This document shows, in pieces, positions 35,388 through 44,776 of a stretch of 64,000 nt of DNA (position 1 is the first letter of the stretch; each line of letters opens with the position of its first letter). Location: NCBI RefSeq assembly GCF_900105925.1, contig NZ_LT629791.1, positions 4,558,001-4,622,000 of the forward strand, written 5' to 3'. Origin of the DNA: Jiangella alkaliphila. GTDB lineage: Bacteria > Actinomycetota > Actinomycetes > Jiangellales > Jiangellaceae. Under the pieces are notes generated by a model, which made no database searches, was not told the origin of the DNA, and saw only the letters and a list, made by a program, of their open reading frames with translations. The position numbers and the translations under genes are program-made.

Positions 35388-38162
35388 ATGAGTTCGCCGG
35401 CGGAACGGTACGCGGCAGCACACCAGCGGCAACGCGATCCGTCCCCGCAGCTCCAGGCCTTCCAGGCCGGGTACGGGTTCCAGCTCGACGACTTCCAGTT
35501 GCGCGCCTGCCGCAGCGTCGAGGCCGGCCGCGGCGTGCTGGTGGCGGCGCCGACGGGTGCCGGCAAGACGCTCGTCGGCGAGTTCGCCGTGCACCTGGCC
35601 CTCGAGGAGGGCCGCAAGTGCTTCTACACGACGCCGATCAAGGCGCTGTCGAACCAGAAGTACCACGACCTCGTCGAGCGCTACGGCGAGGACAAGGTCG
35701 GCCTTCTCACCGGTGACAACACCGTGAACGGTGAGGCGCCCGTGGTCGTCATGACCACCGAAGTGCTGCGGAACATGCTCTACGCCGGCTCCACGACGCT
35801 GCACGGGCTGAGCTACGTCGTCATGGACGAGGTGCACTACCTCGCCGACCGGTTCCGCGGCGCCGTCTGGGAGGAAGTGATCATCAACCTCCCCGAGTCG
35901 GTGAGCGTCATCTCGCTGTCGGCCACCGTCTCCAACGCCGAGGAGTTCGGCGACTGGCTCACCACCGTCCGCGGCGACACCGACGTCGTCGTCGAGGAGA
36001 AGCGGCCGGTGCCGCTGTGGCAGCACGTCATGGTCGGGTCGCGGCTGTACGACCTGTTCGGGCAGGGCGAGGCCGACGGCGAGGGCCGCCGGGTGGTCAG
36101 CCCCGAACTGGTCCGGGCCGGGCGCGACGACCTCCGCAGCTCCCGGCCCGGCGGACGTGCGGGCCGCGGCGGGCGACCGCCACGCCGTCCCCGCGGCACG
36201 TACACGCCGGGCCGGGTCGAGGTGCTGGAGAAGCTCGACGCCGCCGGGCTGCTGCCGGCCATCGTGTTCGTGTTCAGCCGGGCCGGCTGCGAGGCGGCCG
36301 TGCAGCAGTGCCTGAGCTCCGGCGTGCGGCTGACGTCGCCGGACGAGCGGCAGGAGATCCGCGAGCTGATCGAGGAACGCACCTCCGGCATCCCCGAGGG
36401 CGACCTGCACGTGCTCGGCTACCACGAGTGGTCCGAGGGCCTGGAGCGCGGCATCGCGGCCCACCACGCGGGCATGCTGCCGACGTTCAAGGAGGTCGTC
36501 GAGGAGCTGTTCGTCCGCGGGCTGATCCGGGTCGTCTTCGCCACCGAGACGCTGGCGCTGGGCATCAACATGCCGGCCCGCACCGTCGTGCTGGAGCGGC
36601 TGGTCAAGTGGAACGGCGAGACCCACGCCGACGTCACGCCGGGGGAGTACACCCAGCTCACCGGGCGGGCCGGGCGGCGCGGCATCGACATCGAGGGGCA
36701 CGCCGTCGTGCTGTGGCAGCCCGGGTTCGACCCCACAGGCGTCGCCGGCCTGGCGTCGACGCGGACGTTCCCGCTGCGCTCGTCCTTCCGGCCGTCCTAC
36801 AACATGGCCGTCAACCTGGTCGGACGGGTCGGCCGCGGCCCGTCGCGGGAGATCCTGGAATCGTCGTTCGCCCAGTTCCAGGCCGACCGCGCCGTCGTCG
36901 GCCTGGCCCGCCAGGTGCGCCGCGCCGAGGAGGCGCTCGACGGCTACCACGAGGCGATGACCTGCGACAAGGGCGACTTCGAGGAGTACGCCCGGCTGCG
37001 CCAGTCGATCAAGGACCGCGAGACTCAGCTGGCCCGCGAGGGCACCGCGCAGCGCCGGGCGGCGTCGGCGGCGGCGCTGGAGAAGCTCCGTCCGGGCGAC
37101 GTCATCCGGGTGCCGACCGGCAAGTTCGCCGGGCTGGCCGTCGTGCTCGACCCCGGCATGCCCGGCGGCCGGCCGCACACTGGCGGGCCGCACGGCGGCG
37201 ACGGGCCGCGCCCGACGGTGCTGACCGAGGGCCGGCAGGTGCGCCGGCTGTCGCTGATCGACTTCCCGAGCGCGGTCGAGCCGCTGGCTAAGCTGCGCAT
37301 CCCGCGCTCGTTCAACCCGCGGGTCCCAGCGGCGCGGCGCGACCTCGCGGCGTCGCTGCGGGCCAAGGCGCCCGATGAGCCAGGCCGGCAGTACAACGGG
37401 CGGCGGCGCGGCCGGTCCGCCGCGGCCGACGACGAGGAACTGGCCCGCCTGCGCCGCGAGCTGCGCGACCACCCGTGCCACCGCTGCCCGGACCGCGACG
37501 AGCACGCCCGCTGGGCCGAGCGCTGGCTGCGGCTGCGGCGCGAGGCCGACCAGCTGCAGCGGCGGGTCGAGTCGCGCACCAACACCGTCGCGCGGCAGTT
37601 CGACCGCGTCTGCCGGGTGCTGGAGGACCTCGACTACCTGTCCGGCGACGACGTCACGCCGTCCGGCAGGCGGCTGGCCCGGCTCTACGGCGAGCTGGAC
37701 CTGCTGGCGGCCGAGTGCATCCGCCGCGACGTGTGGGCCGGCCTGGACCCGGCCGAGCTGGCCGCCGCCGTCGCCGCCCTGACCTACGAGTCGCGGCAGC
37801 CCGACGACGCCGTGCCGCCGCGGCTGCCGCCAGGTCCGGTCCGCGAGGTGCTGGCCGAGATGGTGCGGCTGTGGGGCGACCTCGACCACGTCGAGTCCAC
37901 CCACCGGCTGGACTTCCTGCGCGAGCCCGACCTCGGCTTCACCCACGCCGCCTGGCGCTGGGCCAGCGGGCACCCGTTGGACTCCGTCCTGCGCGACGCC
38001 GAGCTGGCCGCCGGCGACTTCGTCCGGGCCGTCCGGCAACTGCTGGACCTGCTCGACCAGGTCGCCGACGCCGCGTCCGGCACGCCGCTGCGCGAGACCG
38101 CGCGGCTGGCGGCGGGTGCGCTGCGGCGTGGCGTGGTGGCGTACGCGACGCTGTCGGGCTGA
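35388..38162 (+). CDS. helY: DEAD/DEAH-box helicase HelY (Mtr4/Ski2-like)
   Basis: A 924-residue superfamily 2 helicase. Walker A is APTGAGKT at 54-61, the DEVH box is at 147-150, motif III is SLSATVSN and motif VI is QLTGRAGRRGID. A Gly/Arg-rich insert (GRAGRGGRPPRRPRG, about residue 260) lies between the two RecA domains. The C-terminal part (DSH/DUF3516-like) contains a Cys pair, HPCHRCPDRDEHARWAERWL, typical of this family. It is the actinobacterial homologue of Mtr4/Ski2 and probably unwinds RNA. It starts 5 bases after the lipid kinase gene. Confidence 0.95.
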   Translation: MSSPAERYAAAHQRQRDPSPQLQAFQAGYGFQLDDFQLRACRSVEAGRGVLVAAPTGAGKTLVGEFAVHLALEEGRKCFYTTPIKALSNQKYHDLVERYGEDKVGLLTGDNTVNGEAPVVVMTTEVLRNMLYAGSTTLHGLSYVVMDEVHYLADRFRGAVWEEVIINLPESVSVISLSATVSNAEEFGDWLTTVRGDTDVVVEEKRPVPLWQHVMVGSRLYDLFGQGEADGEGRRVVSPELVRAGRDDLRSSRPGGRAGRGGRPPRRPRGTYTPGRVEVLEKLDAAGLLPAIVFVFSRAGCEAAVQQCLSSGVRLTSPDERQEIRELIEERTSGIPEGDLHVLGYHEWSEGLERGIAAHHAGMLPTFKEVVEELFVRGLIRVVFATETLALGINMPARTVVLERLVKWNGETHADVTPGEYTQLTGRAGRRGIDIEGHAVVLWQPGFDPTGVAGLASTRTFPLRSSFRPSYNMAVNLVGRVGRGPSREILESSFAQFQADRAVVGLARQVRRAEEALDGYHEAMTCDKGDFEEYARLRQSIKDRETQLAREGTAQRRAASAAALEKLRPGDVIRVPTGKFAGLAVVLDPGMPGGRPHTGGPHGGDGPRPTVLTEGRQVRRLSLIDFPSAVEPLAKLRIPRSFNPRVPAARRDLAASLRAKAPDEPGRQYNGRRRGRSAAADDEELARLRRELRDHPCHRCPDRDEHARWAERWLRLRREADQLQRRVESRTNTVARQFDRVCRVLEDLDYLSGDDVTPSGRRLARLYGELDLLAAECIRRDVWAGLDPAELAAAVAALTYESRQPDDAVPPRLPPGPVREVLAEMVRLWGDLDHVESTHRLDFLREPDLGFTHAAWRWASGHPLDSVLRDAELAAGDFVRAVRQLLDLLDQVADAASGTPLRETARLAAGALRRGVVAYATLSG

Positions 38163-38172
38163 GGAGACCTGG

Positions 38173-39157
38173 ATGCGGCTGCTGGTGCTGGGCGGGTCCG
38201 GGTTCGCCGGGCGCGCGGTCGTCGACGAGGCGCTGGCGCGCGGCTGGGACGTGACGACGTTCAACCGCGGCCTGCGCGGGCCGGCCGCTGACGGCGTCGA
38301 GTCGTTGCGCGGCGACCGGCTGTCCCCGTCGTCGCTGTCCGCCGTGCTGGGCGGTGCGCGTGAGTGGGACGCCGTCGTCGACACCTGGTCGGGCGTGCCG
38401 CGGGCGGTCCGCGACAGCGCCGGGTTGCTGGCCGGGCGGGTGGGGACGTACGCGTACGTGTCCAGCCGGTCGGTGTACCGGCCTCCGGTCGCGCCGGGCG
38501 CCGACGAGTCCGCGGCGGTGCTTAGGTCATCACCCTCCGCGGAGGACGGGGACTACGGCGAGCAGAAGGCCGGCGGCGAGCTGGCCGCGGTGGGCGCGTT
38601 CGGCGACGCCGCGCTGATCGCCCGGGCCGGCCGACCTGCCGATCCAGTACATCGACGCCCGCGACCTCGCCGCCTGGCTGGTGTCGTGCGCCGAGGCCGG
38701 GACGGGCGGCGTGTTCAACGCGGTCAGCCGGCCGGGCCACGCGACGATGGGGTCGCTGCTGTCCTCGGTGGTAGCGGTCACCGGCAGGGCGGCCACGCTG
38801 CGCTGGGTCGACCCGCCGGTGGTCCTGGCCGCAGGTGTGGAGCCGTGGACCGACCTGCCGGTGTGGATCCCGCCGGGGCACGAGTACGAGAGCTTCGGCC
38901 TGCACACCGCCGACGTCTCGCGAGCGTCGGCTGCGGGCCTGCGCCCTCGTCCGGTGGAGGAGACGGTCGCGGACACCTGGGCCTGGCTGCGCTCGATCGG
39001 CGGCGCGCCGCCGCCACAGCGGGCGGACCGCCCCGCCGTCGGCCTCGACCCGGAGGTCGAGGCCGCCATCCTGGCTGCTGCGACCACTGACCGCGATCGA
39101 GCGCCGCGTCGTCGCGGCCGCGCGCACGAAGAACCGGCATCGACGCGTTTGCAATGA
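38173..39157 (+). pseudogene. NAD-dependent epimerase/reductase, broken by an internal deletion
   Basis: The N-terminal half reads MRLLVLGGSGFAGRAVVDEA (Rossmann fold) to GDAALIARAG in one frame up to about 38628. The C-terminal half resumes in the +1 frame from about 38630 as PADLPIQYIDARDLAAWLVS and runs to 39157, including TWAWLRSIGG. In relatives a stretch of about 30-35 residues (the LILGP ... WW ... GG segment) lies between these two halves; it is absent here, so a deletion of about 100 bases also shifted the frame. The last codons run into the palindrome at 39147-39220. A sequencing error could give the frameshift but not the missing block. Confidence 0.8.
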
Positions 39158-39220
39158 GCACTCATACGCACCACCTATCGGATATCCCGGCGACGGTGCG
39201 TATGGGTGCTCATTGCAAAC
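39147..39220. terminator. Long inverted repeat between convergent genes
   Basis: Arms 39147-39172 and 39195-39220 (26 bases each) pair at 25 positions, with one A/G difference that would still form a G-U pair in one strand; the spacer is 22 bases. The arms contain TTGCAATGAGCACTCAT. The stop codon of the broken epimerase (39155-39157) lies within the left arm. It probably acts as a bidirectional terminator, but its AT-richer composition and exactness differ from the neighbouring DNA. Confidence 0.6.
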
Positions 39221-39250
39221 GGCCCGGGTCGGCCACCCACCCGGGGCGAG

Positions 39251-40090
39251 CTAGAGGGGCGCGCTCAGCACCGGGACTAGCTGCTGCTCCTCCCAGTCCA
39301 GGTGCGCCTCCAGCTGCTCGATCAGCGCGTCGACGTCGGCGAGGACCGCGGCGCTGTCGCCGTCGTCGTCCGAACGGACCGCCGCCTCGAGCCGGGCGAG
39401 CAACGCCGCGACGACCTCGTGCTCCGCGCGCAGGCGTTCCAGCACCGGCGCGAGCTCCGGGTTGCTGGCGGCGAGGCCGGGGAACAGGTGGGTGTCCTCG
39501 GCGGTGTGGTGGAAGTGCAGGCCGTGGCAGGCGCTCAGGCAGTTGAGCCGCAGCTGCGCGCCCAGGCGCGGGCCGGCCGCCGCGACCTCGGCCCGGACCA
39601 GCGCCAGCTCGCGCCGGAACGACTCGTGGACGGTCGTGAGGAACGCGGCGGGGGAGTCGATGCCGGGGCCGCCGGGCGGGCCGGGCACCGGCGTCAGCGC
39701 GACGACCGGCAGCCGGCGGCCGGACCCTCGCTCGTAGTCGGCCCAGCCGGGATCGGCCTCGACGGCGCGGGCGAAGACCGCCTCGCGCTCCGCCCCGTCG
39801 AGCACCACGGCGTCGGCGTCGTAGGCGAACAGGCCGTCCTCGACGTGCACCCGCGGGTGGGCGACCAGGTTGTGGAACCAGGCCGGGTGGCGGGCCGCGC
39901 CGCCGGCCGAGCCGATGACGATCAGCCGCTCGCCGTCGTCGGGCAGGTAGCCGACGGGGACGGTGTGCGGGGCGCCGGACCGGGCGCCGGTCGTGGTGAG
40001 CAGGAGCAGCCGGGCTCCTTCGAACGGTCCGCCGACCCGTCCGCGGTTCGTGCGGAACTCGTCGACGATCTGCTGGGTGTAGTCGATGAT
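39251..40090 (-). CDS. F420-type nitroreductase domain fused to hemerythrin domain; start codon atypical
   Basis: The open frame encodes about 279 residues. The N-terminal part matches the DDN deazaflavin-dependent nitroreductase family (DEFRTNRGRVGGPFEGARLL, LLTTTGARSGAPHTVPVGYL, HPAWFHNLVAHPRVHVEDGL). The C-terminal part is an HHE-type hemerythrin (CHGLHFHHTAEDTHLFPGLA ... RLRAEHEVVAALL ... HLDWEEQQLVPVL). No ATG, GTG or TTG precedes the nitroreductase domain; the first GTG (39850) lies after it. A Shine-Dalgarno AGGAAGG is five bases from an ATC at 40090, where an ATG would be expected. It is either an ATC-initiated gene or one inactivated by a start-codon change. Confidence 0.65.
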   Translation of the reverse strand: MIDYTQQIVDEFRTNRGRVGGPFEGARLLLLTTTGARSGAPHTVPVGYLPDDGERLIVIGSAGGAARHPAWFHNLVAHPRVHVEDGLFAYDADAVVLDGAEREAVFARAVEADPGWADYERGSGRRLPVVALTPVPGPPGGPGIDSPAAFLTTVHESFRRELALVRAEVAAAGPRLGAQLRLNCLSACHGLHFHHTAEDTHLFPGLAASNPELAPVLERLRAEHEVVAALLARLEAAVRSDDDGDSAAVLADVDALIEQLEAHLDWEEQQLVPVLSAPL

Positions 40091-40225
40091 CGGTGCCTTC
40101 CTACTTCTCCGTGGGTGTCTCGCGTGCGTGGGGGAGAAGGAGGCGACGGCGGGCTGCGGGCCCGCCCGGTGATCACTCGGCGGCCGGGAAACCCGTCCGC
40201 TCGCGGCCCAAGGCCGACCCGGCAG

Positions 40226-40456
40226 TCACGAGGACGACCCTAACACCCGGCGGACGACGCCGGCGAAGGCGGCTGGCGCGTCGATGTACCCGTCGTGTCC
40301 GCCCGGGAACTCCACCAGCGGCGTGCCGAGCCGCTCGGCCAGCACGACGGCGCCGCGTTGCGGCAGCTCACCGGCCGAGGTCGCGCCGCCGCTGCTGCCG
40401 AGCACCGGCGCCGGATCGCTGCCGAGCGCCGTCAGCAGCCGGGCGGCGCCGTCCAT
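40226..40456 (-). pseudogene. Alpha/beta-hydrolase remnant (C-terminal third)
   Basis: A 76-codon fragment corresponds only to the end of an alpha/beta-hydrolase: PAPVLGSSGGATSAGELPQR, LAERLGTPLVEFPGGHDGYI and AAFAGVVRRVL, where the His of GGHDGY is the catalytic histidine. The nucleophile serine region and about 180 N-terminal residues are missing. The lipoprotein gene ends 12 bases away, so the rest was deleted. It is probably non-functional. Confidence 0.7.
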
Positions 40457-40468
40457 CGCCCGCCGAGG

Positions 40469-40816
40469 TCAGCTCTGGCTGAAGTAGACCCGGGTGACGG
40501 TGTCGTCGGGGCCGAAGTCGACCATCAGCAACTCGAAGTCGATCATCGTCGGCTGGGTCGTGTACGTCCAGCTGGTGTCGGTGGGTCCGCCGCCCTCGCC
40601 GAGCAGGTCGGACGTCTCGGCGCGGGTGGCGCCGTCGAGCAGGCCGCAGTCGACGACCATGTCGGCCAGCTCGCCGCGGCGAGCGCCCTGCTCGTCGTCG
40701 GTCGGGTCCAGCTCGGACCACTCGGCGGAGTCGAAGTCGCAGCTGGACGCGTCGTCGTCGCCGGAGCAGCTGGTCACGAGCACGACCAGCGCGGCCGCCA
40801 CGATGGTGGTGCGCAT
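40469..40816 (-). CDS. Small secreted lipoprotein
   Basis: A 115-residue lipoprotein. The start at 40816 gives MRTTIVAAALVVLVTSCSGDDD with lipobox VTSC. The mature part is acidic with one further cysteine pair (SSCDF, VDCGLL) and a beta-rich end (TSWTYTTQPTMIDFELLMVD), resembling small beta-barrel lipoproteins of the SmpA/BLIP-like kind. The longer frame from 40876 would place residues before the signal and is less likely. The function is unknown. Confidence 0.75.
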   Translation of the reverse strand: MRTTIVAAALVVLVTSCSGDDDASSCDFDSAEWSELDPTDDEQGARRGELADMVVDCGLLDGATRAETSDLLGEGGGPTDTSWTYTTQPTMIDFELLMVDFGPDDTVTRVYFSQS

Positions 40817-40875
40817 GGCGCTGACGCTAGCGGCGCCGGGCGAACGACAGGCGTCCGCTTGGGAACCTCCCGGCA

Positions 40876-41805
40876 TCAGGCGGGAGCCGGGCCGAACGCG
40901 TTGAGCACCCGGTTGAGCGACGAGTCCAGGCCCCAGCGGGTGCCCAGCTCGACCAGCGCCTCCGGGTCGGCCGGCGCCGACGGCAGGGTGTCGTCGTAGT
41001 CGGGCAGCGGGACGTCGTGGCGCACCCGCACGACCTCGGGCGCGACGGCCAGGTAGTCGTGCGCGTCGGCGATCTTGCGGCGCAGCGTCGGCGACAGCTC
41101 CGCCTCCGGGTCGTCGACGGCCGCCAGCAGGCCGTCGATGGTGCCGAACCGGGTGATCAGCGTGCCGGCGGTCTTGTCGCCGACGCCGGCGACGCCGGGC
41201 AGGCCGTCGCTGGGGTCGCCGCGCAGGGTCGCGAAGTCGGCGTACGAGCGGCCCGGGATGCCGTACTTCGTAGCCACGACGGACTCGTCGACGACCTCGT
41301 GCCGGCCGACGCCGCGGGCGGTGTACAGGATGCGCACGCCGCGGGAGTCGTCGACCAGCTGGAACAGGTCGCGGTCGCCCGTGACGACGTCGACCGGGCC
41401 GGGGTCGCCCGACGCGAGCGTGCCGATGACGTCGTCGGCCTCGAAGCCCTTCACCCCGAAGTGCGCGATGCCCAGCGCCGTCAGCACGTCGAAGATGATC
41501 GGGAGCTGCGCCTCCAGCGCCGCCGGGACCTCCTCGATGTTGCGAGCCGCGTTGGCCAGCCGATGCGCCTTGTACGACGGCAGCAGCGCCACCCGGAACG
41601 GCGGGCGCCAGTCGGCGTCGAGGCAGGCCACCAGCCGGGCCGGCCGCCGGTCCGTCGTCAGGCGGGCGATGAAGTCCAGCAGGCCCCGCACCGCGTTCAC
41701 CGGCGAGCCGTCGGGAGCCTTGATCGACTCGGGCACGCCGAAGAACGCGCGGAAGTACAGCGAGGCGGTGTCGAGCAGCATCAGGCGGTTCTCGGTGCCA
41801 GGCAT
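40876..41805 (-). CDS. 5'-3' exonuclease (FEN-like)
   Basis: A 309-residue flap/5'-3' exonuclease related to the N-terminal domain of DNA polymerase I. Acidic metal-binding residues are visible in LMLLDTASLYFRAFFG, ACLDADWRPPFR, FEADDVIG and VVTGDRDLFQLVDD; the helix-hairpin-helix is LPGVAGVGDKTAGTLITRFG. It stands alone without a polymerase domain, as in other actinobacteria, and probably removes RNA primers or flaps. Confidence 0.94.
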   Translation of the reverse strand: MPGTENRLMLLDTASLYFRAFFGVPESIKAPDGSPVNAVRGLLDFIARLTTDRRPARLVACLDADWRPPFRVALLPSYKAHRLANAARNIEEVPAALEAQLPIIFDVLTALGIAHFGVKGFEADDVIGTLASGDPGPVDVVTGDRDLFQLVDDSRGVRILYTARGVGRHEVVDESVVATKYGIPGRSYADFATLRGDPSDGLPGVAGVGDKTAGTLITRFGTIDGLLAAVDDPEAELSPTLRRKIADAHDYLAVAPEVVRVRHDVPLPDYDDTLPSAPADPEALVELGTRWGLDSSLNRVLNAFGPAPA

Positions 41806-41895
41806 GGGCGCCAGCCTACTGAGGCTCCACCCCGCACCGTCGTTGACAGGCCCGGACCGCGGTTCTACGTTCGCAGCAGGCGCCGGGGGGCGAAG

Positions 41896-44052
41896 ATGGC
41901 GGATTCAGCGGGGTTGGAACGGCTCGGACGGGGCTGCGCGCGGCGTCCGTGGGTGGTCATCGTCGTGTGGCTGGTGGTCCTGGCCGGCACGGTGGTCGCC
42001 GACCGGGTGTGGGGCGGGACGTACAGCGACGACTTCACCCTGCCGGGCACCGAGTCCGGCCAGGGCAGCGACCTGCTGGTCGGCCACGGCGTCGCGGCCA
42101 GCGCGTACTCGGCGCGACTGGTGTTCCAGGACGACGACGGGCTGGCGGCACAGGACGACGCCGTCGACCAGGCGGTGGCCGATGTCGCGGACGTCGAGCA
42201 CGTGCTGGCCGTGTCCGACCTGGTCGCGGCGCCGGACGGCACCGTCGGCTACGTCACCGTCCAGTTCGACGGCAACCCGGGCGCGTTCGGATCGACGTTC
42301 GTCGATGACGTGGACGCGGCGGTCGAGCCGGCCCGGGACGCGGGCGTCGACGTCGACTACACGGGGGCGCTGGGCCAGGCCGCCGAGCCGGCCCCGGACG
42401 ACCGGCGCTCGGAGGGCATCGGGATCGCCGTGGCGGTCGTCGTGCTGCTGGTGGCGTTCGGCAGCGTGCTGGCCGCGGTGCTGCCGATCGCGTCGTCGGT
42501 CATCGGGGTGCTGGCGGCGCTGAGCCTGCTCGGGCTGCTGGCCGCCGGCGTCGACTTCGCGACGGCGTCGCCGACGCTCGCCGCGATGCTGGGGCTGGGC
42601 GTCGGCATCGACTACGCACTGTTCCTGACGACGCGGCACCGGCAGCGGCTGCTCGACGGCGCCGACCCGGTCGCCGCGGCCGGGCGGACGGTCGCGACCA
42701 GCGGCAGGTCGGTGCTGATCGCCGCGTCGACCGTCGTCATCGCGCTGTCCGGGCTGTGGGCGACCCGCATCGGCTTCATCGGCAAGCTCGGGCTGGCCGC
42801 CACGGTCGCCGTCGTCGTCGCCGGGGTCGCCGCCGTGACGCTGGTGCCCGCGCTGCTCGGCCTGGCCGGACGGCGGATCGACCGGCTGCGGGTGCGGACG
42901 CCGGTGGCCGAGGAGTCCGGCGACGGATCCGCGTCGGGCTGGCGGCGGTACGCGCTGGCTCTGGACCGCCACCCGTGGCGCTACCTGCTGGCCGGCGTGC
43001 TGGTCGCCGGGATCCTGGCGGTGCCGACGCTCTCGCTGCGGCTCGGGCACGTCGACGACGGCGCCTCGGCGCAGGGCAGCACGACGCGCGAGGCGTACGA
43101 CGCGCTCGCGGCCGGCTTCGGGGCCGGCGCGAACGGCCAGTTCACCGTCGTCGTCGAGGTGGGCGACGGCGACGACGGCGCGACCATCGGGGCGAACCTG
43201 CAGAGCGCGATCGCCGGGACCGACGGGGTCGAGGCCGTCACCGACTTCACGCCCAGCCAGGACGGCGCCCTGCAGGTGGCGACGGTGACGCCGTCGACCC
43301 GGCCGCAGGACGCCGCCACCGACGACCTGCTGCACACGCTGCGCGACGACACCATCGCGCCGCTGCTGGCCGGCTCGAACACGACGGCGTACATCACCGG
43401 CCTGACGGCGGCGCAGCTGGACTTCCGCGACCTCGTGGCCGAGCGGCTGCCGGAGATCATCGCGATCGTCGTCGGCGCGGCGTTCGTCGTGCTGCTGCTG
43501 TCGTTCCGCAGCCCGGTGCTCGCGGTGAAGGCGGCCTTGCTCAACCTGCTCTCGATCGCGGCCGCGTACGGCGTGGTCGTCGCGGTCTTCCAGTGGGGCT
43601 GGGGCTCGTCGCTGCTGGGCGTCGACCAGCCGGTGCCGATCGAGTCGTACGTCCCGATGATCATGTTCGCGATCGTGTTCGGGCTGTCGATGGACTACGA
43701 GGTGTTCCTGCTGTCGCGGGTCCGCGAGGCGTGGCTGGCGACGGGGGAGAACCACGGCAGCGTCGCGACCGGGCTGGCCGTGACGGCGCGGGTCATCTCG
43801 TCGGCGGCGCTGATCATGATGAGCGTCTTCTTCGCCTTCGTGGCCGCCGACGACGTCGTCATCAAGATGCTCGCGGTGGGGCTTGGGTTCAGCGTGCTGA
43901 TCGACGCCACCGTCATCAGGCTGCTGGTGGTGCCGTCGGCGATGTTCCTGCTCGGTGACCGGTGCTGGTGGCTGCCACGCTGGCTGGACCGCATGCTGCC
44001 GCACCTGGAGCCCGAGCCGGACCTCAGCCGGTCGGGGGCGTCGGGCCGCTGA
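41896..44052 (+). CDS. MMPL-family (RND) membrane transporter
   Basis: A 718-residue MMPL transporter with two halves of six membrane helices and two outer domains. Blocks include WVVIVVWLVVLAGTVVADRV (helix 1), MLGLGVGIDYALFLTTRHRQ with the proton-relay Asp/Tyr, and the equivalent GLSMDYEVFLLSRVREAWLA in the second half. The family exports lipids or peptides and often imparts drug tolerance. ATG 41896 precedes helix 1. The 3' end overlaps the sortase gene by 29 bases on the opposite strand. Confidence 0.94.
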   Translation: MADSAGLERLGRGCARRPWVVIVVWLVVLAGTVVADRVWGGTYSDDFTLPGTESGQGSDLLVGHGVAASAYSARLVFQDDDGLAAQDDAVDQAVADVADVEHVLAVSDLVAAPDGTVGYVTVQFDGNPGAFGSTFVDDVDAAVEPARDAGVDVDYTGALGQAAEPAPDDRRSEGIGIAVAVVVLLVAFGSVLAAVLPIASSVIGVLAALSLLGLLAAGVDFATASPTLAAMLGLGVGIDYALFLTTRHRQRLLDGADPVAAAGRTVATSGRSVLIAASTVVIALSGLWATRIGFIGKLGLAATVAVVVAGVAAVTLVPALLGLAGRRIDRLRVRTPVAEESGDGSASGWRRYALALDRHPWRYLLAGVLVAGILAVPTLSLRLGHVDDGASAQGSTTREAYDALAAGFGAGANGQFTVVVEVGDGDDGATIGANLQSAIAGTDGVEAVTDFTPSQDGALQVATVTPSTRPQDAATDDLLHTLRDDTIAPLLAGSNTTAYITGLTAAQLDFRDLVAERLPEIIAIVVGAAFVVLLLSFRSPVLAVKAALLNLLSIAAAYGVVVAVFQWGWGSSLLGVDQPVPIESYVPMIMFAIVFGLSMDYEVFLLSRVREAWLATGENHGSVATGLAVTARVISSAALIMMSVFFAFVAADDVVIKMLAVGLGFSVLIDATVIRLLVVPSAMFLLGDRCWWLPRWLDRMLPHLEPEPDLSRSGASGR

Positions 44053-44737
44053 CCAGCGTGCCGGTGGCGTACATGCGGTGCGACGAGCCGAACCGCGGCC
44101 AGCACGTGGTGAGCGTGATGCGCTGCTCGGTCGGCTCGGTGTCGCTCGGCTCGCCGGGCACCGGGTCGACCACCCACACGTCGGAGATGTCGATGCGGTT
44201 GCCGTCGCTGTCGCCGTCGGGGGCGTCGTCGAGCTGGTAGACGTAGACGCCGTCGGCCATCTCGATCTCGATGGTGTCGCCGACGCGCAGGTCGGGGAAG
44301 TCGGCGAACGGCGACAGGTGCCCGGAGCGGTGCGCGGCGATGCCGACGTTGCCCAGCTCGCCGGGGTTCACGGTGTCGGGGTAGTGGCCGGGCCCGCGGG
44401 CGAGGTCGTCGGCCAGCACGCCCTGCACGACGGTGAACTCCCAGTCGTCGCCGAAGCGGGGGATGCGCAGGATGCCGTACGCATCGCCGTCGGCCAGCAG
44501 GTCCGGGTCGGGCGGCGGCGTGCCGGGCTCCACCTGACCCCACTGCACGCCCAGCTCGTCCTCGAGCGCGTCCTGCGCCTGAGCGGTCTGGATGCCGGTG
44601 CCCCAGATGATGTAGACGACGAAGAGCAGGACCAGTGCGCCCGCGGTGAGGAGGAGCTCGCCGATGCCCCCGATGACGACGGCCCAGGCACTGCGGCGGG
44701 GCCGGGTGCTGACGCGCTGGTGCGCGTGTCGTGGCAT
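44024..44737 (-). CDS. Class E sortase
   Basis: A 237-residue transpeptidase that anchors surface proteins to peptidoglycan. It has an N-terminal membrane segment (about 20-45); catalytic His136 in IAAHRSGH, Cys212 in TLTTCWP and Arg221 in SSHRMYAT. The TLTTC motif and length fit actinobacterial class E sortases, which usually recognise LAXTG-type signals. No LAXTG substrate gene was seen in the window. The start is 44737 (MPRHAHQRV). Confidence 0.93.
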   Translation of the reverse strand: MPRHAHQRVSTRPRRSAWAVVIGGIGELLLTAGALVLLFVVYIIWGTGIQTAQAQDALEDELGVQWGQVEPGTPPPDPDLLADGDAYGILRIPRFGDDWEFTVVQGVLADDLARGPGHYPDTVNPGELGNVGIAAHRSGHLSPFADFPDLRVGDTIEIEMADGVYVYQLDDAPDGDSDGNRIDISDVWVVDPVPGEPSDTEPTEQRITLTTCWPRFGSSHRMYATGTLVSGPTPPTG

Positions 44738-44776
44738 ACCCACGACCCTAATAGCGCGGCGGCTAGAGTCGAACAC

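Noticed and set aside
41017-44052. A 1011-residue frame that would extend the MMPL transporter upstream
   Set aside because: The first 293 residues are antisense to the exonuclease gene and low-complexity; ATG 41896 precedes the first membrane helix.
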